From positions 1 to 64,000 of the forward strand of contig JACPHN010000075.1 in assembly GCA_016188575.1 (NCBI GenBank): DNA of 64,000 nt, in the 5' to 3' direction. The translations under genes were made by a program, and so were the position numbers. Below the pieces are notes generated by a model. The model did not search any database. It saw only the letters and a list, made by a program, of their open reading frames with translations, and had not been told where the DNA came from. Positions 62,725 through 64,000 of this stretch are shown here, piece after piece (positions within the stretch are counted from its first letter, which is position 1; every line of letters begins with the position of its first letter). This stretch comes from Candidatus Schekmanbacteria bacterium. GTDB taxonomy: Bacteria > CSSED10-310 > JACPHN01.

Positions 62725-64000
62725 TCACGCGCACTGTTCCGACGTGCGTCTGAACGCCTCGCACTCGGCGGCCACCTCGGCCACCGAGGCTCGCCAGAAG
62801 TCCGGCCGGGTGAGGTCAGCGCCGACATGGCGCCGCACGACAGCTTCGGTCTCGGCGCTGCCGCTGTCGCGCAGCAATGCGCGGTAGCAGGGCAGAAACG
62901 CCGCGCCTTCTGCGCGCGCCCGTGCGAAGAGCCCGCGCGTCAGCAGGTAGCCGAAGATGTATGGGAAGTTGTAGAAGCTGATGCTCGGTAAATAGAAGTG
63001 GAGCTTTGATGCCCAGAGCCACGCATCGAGCTGTTCGCGGTCGAGCGCGTCCGCAAAGGCCTCTTCCTGGGCCTTGAGCACGAGCTCCTGCAGCCGCGAC
63101 ACGGAAACCTCGCCGTGTTTTCTGGCCTCGTAGAAGGCATGCTCGAAGTGAAAACGCGCGGGCACGCCGAGCAAGAAGACGACGGCGTCGAGCAATCGCT
63201 CGTCGAGCAGTCGAAGTCGCTGGGGAGGCGATTCGGCGTCGGCCAGTAGCTGCTCCACGAGAATTTGCTCGCAAAAAGTTGACGCCGTCTCCGCGAGGCC
63301 GATGGGATAGCGGCGGGCGAATACCTGTCGATCGCGGAGCAGCCAGTTATGATACCCGTGACCCAGCTCATGGGCCAGAGTCATGAGGTCGGGGGTGCTG
63401 CCGTTGAAAGTCATGAAGACTCGTGACTGCCCGAGCAGCCCCGAGGTCGAGCAAAACGCGCCGGGTTGCTTGCGCGGGCGCGGCTGGTAGTCGATCCAGC
63501 GGTGTGAGATCGCGTGACGAGCGAAAGTGCCCAGCTCCGGGTCGAACCTGTCAAAACAGCGGCAGAGCCGGTCGGTGGCCGCAGCCCACGGGACTTTTTC
63601 GAGGGTCTCCTGCCCTGCCGGGGCCGTGAGGTCCTGGATGCCAAGGCGTGCGAGGCGCAGCACGCGGGCCTTGTCCTTGAGATACTGGCGCATCAACGGT
63701 TGAGCTTCGCGGACTACGGCCATCAGCGCATCGAGGGTGTCGCGGCGGATCCCGGCGCTGCGCAGCGCCGGGTCGAGGAAGTGCTGCTCGCCGCGGCGTT
63801 CGTGAAGCAGCAGCCGGGCGCCGGCGATGCCGTTCAGGCATGCCGCAGCGCTTTCGCCCATGCTCGCCCAGGCGCGGTTAGCGCCGGCGAGGGAGGCGCG
63901 GCGCACTGCGGGGTCCTTGTCTGCAAGTAGCGCCGTAGTCAAGGATATCGGCACCTCGCGCGCCGTTTCGCCCGGTACCTGGAGCGCGAAGGTCAACGTC
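62725..64000 (-). CDS. M3B oligoendopeptidase (PepF type), N-terminus outside window
   Basis: The frame is open to the right edge, so the start is missing; about 425 residues are present. The zinc site is LMTLAHELGHGYHNWLL with HExxH, the third ligand glutamate follows in GLAETASTFCEQILVEQ, and the substrate-binding Tyr/His segment FHFEHAFYEARKHGE and SISFYNFPYIFGYLLTRGL complete the family pattern. Cytoplasmic oligopeptidase that trims short peptides. Gene continues beyond base 64000. Confidence 0.93.
   Translation of the reverse strand, partial: TLTFALQVPGETAREVPISLTTALLADKDPAVRRASLAGANRAWASMGESAAACLNGIAGARLLLHERRGEQHFLDPALRSAGIRRDTLDALMAVVREAQPLMRQYLKDKARVLRLARLGIQDLTAPAGQETLEKVPWAAATDRLCRCFDRFDPELGTFARHAISHRWIDYQPRPRKQPGAFCSTSGLLGQSRVFMTFNGSTPDLMTLAHELGHGYHNWLLRDRQVFARRYPIGLAETASTFCEQILVEQLLADAESPPQRLRLLDERLLDAVVFLLGVPARFHFEHAFYEARKHGEVSVSRLQELVLKAQEEAFADALDREQLDAWLWASKLHFYLPSISFYNFPYIFGYLLTRGLFARARAEGAAFLPCYRALLRDSGSAETEAVVRRHVGADLTRPDFWRASVAEVAAECEAFRRTSEQCA

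Overview
The window is 64 kb of high-G+C bacterial DNA with bacterial operon structure throughout. The gene content suggests an uncultured deltaproteobacterial-type organism (Myxococcota, Desulfobacterota or Binatota-like). Pointers to this are two giant Ser/Thr-kinase/AAA-ATPase/TPR proteins, two class III cyclases, two sigma-54 activators, a UbiB-type kinase fused to a cyclic-nucleotide-binding domain, an OvoA enzyme and a serA-purA pair. The lineage is an inference; no rRNA or tRNA gene is present to anchor it.

Layout. 1-10.8 kb: a truncated surface-protein gene, then a minus-strand housekeeping block (ovoA, rlmD, an RNase II-family gene, serA, purA) and a glyoxalase-family gene. 11-16 kb: an unknown protein, the cNMP-UbiB fusion and a membrane cyclase. 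16.4-22.1 kb: a broken acyltransferase gene and a tight cassette of methyltransferase, acyl carrier protein, MBOAT, SGNH, SGNH and DUF5989. Its carrier/MBOAT/SGNH core resembles the Dlt D-alanylation machinery without the adenylating enzyme. 22.3-25.4 kb: a secreted protein and a methyltransferase behind a good sigma-54 promoter, then an EF-hand-like protein. 25.4-33.1 kb: a minus-strand set of sigma-54 activator, metallopeptidase and kinase-AAA-TPR protein.

33.8-43.7 kb is the main accessory island: SNF2-type helicase, DUF4391 protein, type III Mod methyltransferase, RhuM protein and type III Res, with genes overlapping or nearly so. mod is frameshifted exactly at an (AG)8 repeat, and one extra AG unit restores the whole reading frame. 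This is the signature of a phase-variable methyltransferase caught in the OFF state. res carries a separate one-base frameshift.

43.9-64 kb: a TlpA, PPIase and HupE-like export operon, an NtrC-type response regulator beside a perfect sigma-54 promoter that may make a small RNA, the second kinase-AAA-TPR protein, a degraded DNA methyltransferase and TnpB-like remnant, a secreted metalloprotease, a second cyclase, purM-purN, an alpha-carbonic anhydrase and a partial PepF-type oligopeptidase.

A family of about 110-130 bp palindromic repeats (seven copies seen) is scattered through the window. Four copies lie within 25 bp of a stop codon and one lies in frame inside the first kinase domain. Several genes are broken by single-base frameshifts or internal deletions; some of these could be assembly errors and are marked as such.
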